Shown: positions 31,474-33,536 of the stretch, one piece after another
How positions within the stretch are numbered: position 1 is the first letter of the stretch
How the letters are laid out: every line of letters begins with the position of its first letter
NCBI GenBank assembly: GCA_902776185.1
Contig: CACYPH010000018.1
Coordinates: forward strand, 1 to 33,536
Direction of reading: 5' to 3'
DNA length: 33,536 nucleotides
From: an uncultured Ruminococcus sp.
GTDB taxonomy: Bacteria; Bacillota; Clostridia; Oscillospirales; Acutalibacteraceae
The notes under the pieces: generated by a model
Seen by the model: the letters and a program-made list of their open reading frames with translations, nothing else
What the model was told of the DNA's origin: nothing
The model's database searches: none
Translations under genes and position numbers: made by a program

Positions 31474-31616
31474 ATGAAATGACTGTCCACAACGCTTCTG
31501 TTGGCGCAGAAGCAGGACAGCCACTCATACCTAACAAATGTATTATACCCGATTCCTTCTGTAAATTCAATAGATTTGAAAAAATTACAGGAGGTATATG
31601 TAAATGGCAGAATTAA
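31464..31616 (+). CDS. 50-codon small ORF overlapping both neighbours
   Basis: ATG at 31464, preceded by a full AAGGAGGA at 31450-31457, opens 50 codons ending TAA at 31614. The peptide starts MRINEMTVHNASVGAEAGQP and contains three cysteines (CIIPDSFC and ICKWQN). It overlaps the MobC-like gene by 10 bases and the ATPase gene by 13. The strong ribosome binding site suggests that it is translated. It may be a true small protein or a device for passing ribosomes to the ATPase gene. Confidence 0.5.
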   Translation: MRINEMTVHNASVGAEAGQPLIPNKCIIPDSFCKFNRFEKITGGICKWQN

Positions 31617-32557
31617 AAATCATCGGAATGGACGAGGTAGCCATCGAGGAAATCGAATGGCTGTGGTATCCGTACATTCCTTTCGGAAAGCTCACTATCA
31701 TACACGGCGACCCGGGCGAAGGTAAAACCACACTGATTTTACAGCTTGCGGCATTGTTGTCACGGGGAGATAAGCTTCCCTGTGACGACACCGAGCGTGA
31801 GCCGATCAGTATCATCTACCAGACCGCTGAGGACGGCTTGGGAGATACGATAAAACCTCGTTTGCTATCAGGTAACGCCGACTGTACTCGGATTAAGGTC
31901 ATCGATGAATCGGAAGTCCCCTTGACAATGCTCGACACAAGAGTGGAGCAGGCAATTCAAGAAACAGGCGCAAGAATGATTATCCTCGATCCTATGCAGG
32001 CGTATCTCGGAGAAAAGGTCGATATGAATCGTGCTAACGAAGTGCGGAGCATTCTTTCACAGCTGGGGCGCATCGCCGAGAAATACAAGTGTGCGATTAT
32101 CCTTGTCGGGCATTTGAATAAAATGCAAGGGACAAAAGCGAACTACCGTGGACTTGGCTCTGTGGATTTTCAAGCAACGGCAAGAAGTGTGTTGGTTGTC
32201 GGCAGAGTGAAGGACAGCCCCGAAACGCGAGTAATGGCACACCAGAAATCTTCGCTCGCTCCCGAAGGTGAGCCGATAGCCTTTGAACTGAACAAGGAGA
32301 CGGGTTTTCACTGGATCGGTCACTATGACATTTCCATTGACGATTTACTCAGCGGCTTCAGCCGACAGAAAAAATCGGAAATGGCTGAGAGCCTGATTAC
32401 CGATTGTCTTGCTGAGGGAAAGTGTCCGCAGCAGGTCATTCAACAAAAAGCTGAGAGTATGGGTATCTCCAAGCGGATACTCGACACGGTGAAAAAGAGT
32501 TTGGATGTTCAGTCAATCAAGATAGGCTCGAAGTGGTATTGGCAGCTTGCCGCATAG
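31604..32557 (+). CDS. RepA-like AAA ATPase (AAA_25)
   Basis: This 317-residue protein is a RecA-fold ATPase of the plasmid RepA/AAA_25 type, close to hexameric replicative helicases. The Walker A loop is HGDPGEGKTTL (34-44), Walker B is MIILDP (125-130), and a sensor stretch is ILVGHLNK (166-173). The C-terminal part (about 255-317) looks like a helix-turn-helix. It could drive replication of the excised circle. The ATG at 31604 follows GGAGG at 31590-31594; the nearer ATG at 31598 is followed at once by a stop. No primase or initiator is in view. Confidence 0.88.
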   Translation: MAELKIIGMDEVAIEEIEWLWYPYIPFGKLTIIHGDPGEGKTTLILQLAALLSRGDKLPCDDTEREPISIIYQTAEDGLGDTIKPRLLSGNADCTRIKVIDESEVPLTMLDTRVEQAIQETGARMIILDPMQAYLGEKVDMNRANEVRSILSQLGRIAEKYKCAIILVGHLNKMQGTKANYRGLGSVDFQATARSVLVVGRVKDSPETRVMAHQKSSLAPEGEPIAFELNKETGFHWIGHYDISIDDLLSGFSRQKKSEMAESLITDCLAEGKCPQQVIQQKAESMGISKRILDTVKKSLDVQSIKIGSKWYWQLAA

Positions 32558-32567
32558 TCAAGGTTGC

Positions 32568-32768
32568 AACATTGCAGCAGTATAGATACCTGCAATCTTG
32601 CAATGTTCCTTTTCTGGAAGTGACAATACAAAAGTTTCCGCTGGGTGCAGGGAGCCCTTTTCAAAGGGCTGCCCTTGCCCTTCGGAGAGCGCAAAACCTG
32701 CTTTCAGGTTGCATTTTTGATAGCTCTGCTGTCAAAAGTGCTTTTGCGTTACTCTTGGCAAGAGTAAC
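32568..32768. other. Cluster of hairpins: candidate transfer or replication origin
   Basis: The 275 bases between the ATPase and relaxase genes hold five inverted repeats: AACATTGCA/TGCAATGTT (32568-32576/32599-32607), AGCCCTTT/AAAGGGCT (32653-32670), AACCTG/CAGGTT (32695-32710), TTTTGATAGC/GCTGTCAAAA (32715-32737, one G-T pair) and GTTACTCTT/AAGAGTAAC (32748-32768). CGCAAAA (32690-32696) and TTTTGCG (32742-32748) enclose the third and fourth as an outer stem. MobV relaxases are known to nick an oriT next to their own gene, so this is the natural place for it. The third hairpin may also act as the ATPase gene's terminator. Confidence 0.6.
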
Positions 32769-32832
32769 AGAACCTGAGTTAGAGATAAATCAGTGAGATA
32801 ACAATATTTTTATATAGATTTGAGGTAGATAA

Positions 32833-33536
32833 ATGAAGAGAACGATCAGTGCAATGGTGGGTAAAGGCTCCGTGACACACAACAGCCGCACTTTCACAGC
32901 GGAGAATGTGGATAGCGAGCGTACCCACCTCAATATAGATTACTGTAACGAGCCGATCAAGAAAGTGTATCACGAAATGTTTGATGAAGCTCTGAAACAG
33001 TACAACGATAAACAGAAACGCAAGGACAGAAAGATAGCCGATTATTACAAGCATATTGAGTCCGGAAAGCAGGAAAAGCTGTTCCACGAGATCATCTTCC
33101 AAATAGGCAACAAGGACGATATGTCTGCGACTGGAGAACACGCCGAGCTTGCGAGGACAATCCTCGACGAATACTATCAGGGCTTCCAAGAGCGCAATCC
33201 CTACCTGCGAGTGTTCTCCGCTCACCTTCATATGGACGAAGCGACGCCGCATATCCATATCGACTTTGTGCCGTTCACCACCGGCAGCAAACGGGGATTG
33301 GAAACAAGAGTTTCGCTGAAACAGGCAATGCTCAATATGGGCTTCAAAGGCGAGGGAAAGAGCGACAACGAGTTGAATCGCTGGATACTTTCCGAAAAGA
33401 AAGTCCTCGCTCAGATTATGGAGCGGCACGGTATCGAGTGGGAGCAGAAGGGCACTCACGAGCAACACTTGTCCGTCCTTGATTACAAAAAGCAGGAGCG
33501 AGCCAAAGAGGTCGCCGAGCTTGACAGGGAGATTGA
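32833..33536 (+). CDS. MobV/Pre family relaxase, partial (cut by window end)
   Basis: The frame is open from ATG at 32833 to the window end (234 complete codons). The N-terminal part of a plasmid-recombination/mobilization enzyme is seen: the start MKRTISAMVGKGSVTHNSR, the conserved N-terminal YCNEPIKKVYHEMF region, and the metal-binding signature HLHMDEATPHIHIDF with H133, D135, H140 and H142. This enzyme nicks oriT and begins DNA transfer. GAGG at 32822-32825 serves as the ribosome binding site. The full family length is about 400-550 residues, so at least 40 percent is missing. MobV relaxases use a histidine or tyrosine near the N-terminus; which one applies here is not clear. Confidence 0.92.
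   Translation, partial: MKRTISAMVGKGSVTHNSRTFTAENVDSERTHLNIDYCNEPIKKVYHEMFDEALKQYNDKQKRKDRKIADYYKHIESGKQEKLFHEIIFQIGNKDDMSATGEHAELARTILDEYYQGFQERNPYLRVFSAHLHMDEATPHIHIDFVPFTTGSKRGLETRVSLKQAMLNMGFKGEGKSDNELNRWILSEKKVLAQIMERHGIEWEQKGTHEQHLSVLDYKKQERAKEVAELDREI

Larger units (their letters stand above)
28102..33536. mobile_element. Integrated mobilizable element after guaA (left part, continues beyond window)
   Basis: The genes from 28341 to the end are of element type: XRE regulator, excisionase-like protein, tyrosine integrase, MobC-like protein, RepA-like ATPase and MobV relaxase. Base composition falls compared with the host part, most strongly at 28341-28979. The relaxase and lack of visible mating-pore genes suggest an integrative and mobilizable element, but the right part is not in view, so a larger conjugative element is possible. 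The left boundary is placed at the guaA stop by inference. Confidence 0.85.

Overview
The window is a 33.5-kb chromosomal stretch from a spore-forming, polysaccharide-degrading Clostridia member, most likely an Oscillospiraceae/Ruminococcaceae gut bacterium. The evidence is a SpoVT-type regulator, a type I dockerin on a GH53 galactanase, a large secreted GH13 amylase with CBM26-like modules, AGGAGG-type ribosome binding sites and consensus sigma-A promoters. Bases 1 to about 28,100 are rather GC-rich host chromosome. From about 28,100 to the end the sequence is visibly more AT-rich and is an integrated mobilizable element.

Layout, host part: (1) 231-1106, a DUF5131 (phage Gp37/Gp68-type) Cys-rich protein. 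(2) 1298-6375, a 1636-residue modular alpha-amylase followed by a 41-residue acidic peptide gene, closed by a strong terminator. (3) 6411-7740, minus strand, a stand-alone lysis cassette: a 37-codon acidic ORF overlapping an amidase with a peptidoglycan-binding domain, then a holin-like protein. (4) 7860-13223, minus strand, a sugar/cell-surface operon: wecE, an acyltransferase, a large membrane protein and rfbB, which together point to a dTDP-4-amino-4,6-dideoxyhexose-containing glycan. (5) 13455-16198, a tightly packed operon: Cu/Zn-SOD-like protein, a 91-residue unknown, a DUF421/YetF membrane protein and a FAD oxidoreductase with a C-terminal Rieske domain. The last three genes are joined by ATGA overlaps. 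(6) 16320-16862, spoVT. (7) 16943-19475, minus strand, GH53 endo-galactanase with dockerin, then a membrane protein. (8) 19627-23337, an acyltransferase behind a perfect consensus promoter, a C39-like lipoprotein, a PNPOx-like flavoprotein and an alpha/beta hydrolase. (9) 23657-28101, purine genes purA, purB and guaA. Each is preceded by a related multi-hairpin intergenic element.

Mobile part: immediately after guaA lies an element with a DUF998-type membrane protein, an XRE regulator, a divergent control region with repeated ATAAGTTTA-type sites, a structured leader, a small excisionase-like gene, a tyrosine integrase, a MobC-like protein, a 50-codon overlapping ORF, a RepA-like AAA ATPase, a 200-bp cluster of hairpins (candidate transfer origin), and the start of a MobV/Pre relaxase cut by the window end. 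The 3' end of guaA is the likely integration site.

The items I consider most worth follow-up are the shared hairpin elements in front of three purine genes, the structured leader ahead of xis/int, the hairpin cluster ahead of the relaxase, the SOD/DUF421/Rieske operon with an unknown 91-residue partner, and two overlooked small acidic ORFs. I saw no tRNA, rRNA, CRISPR array or insertion sequence.
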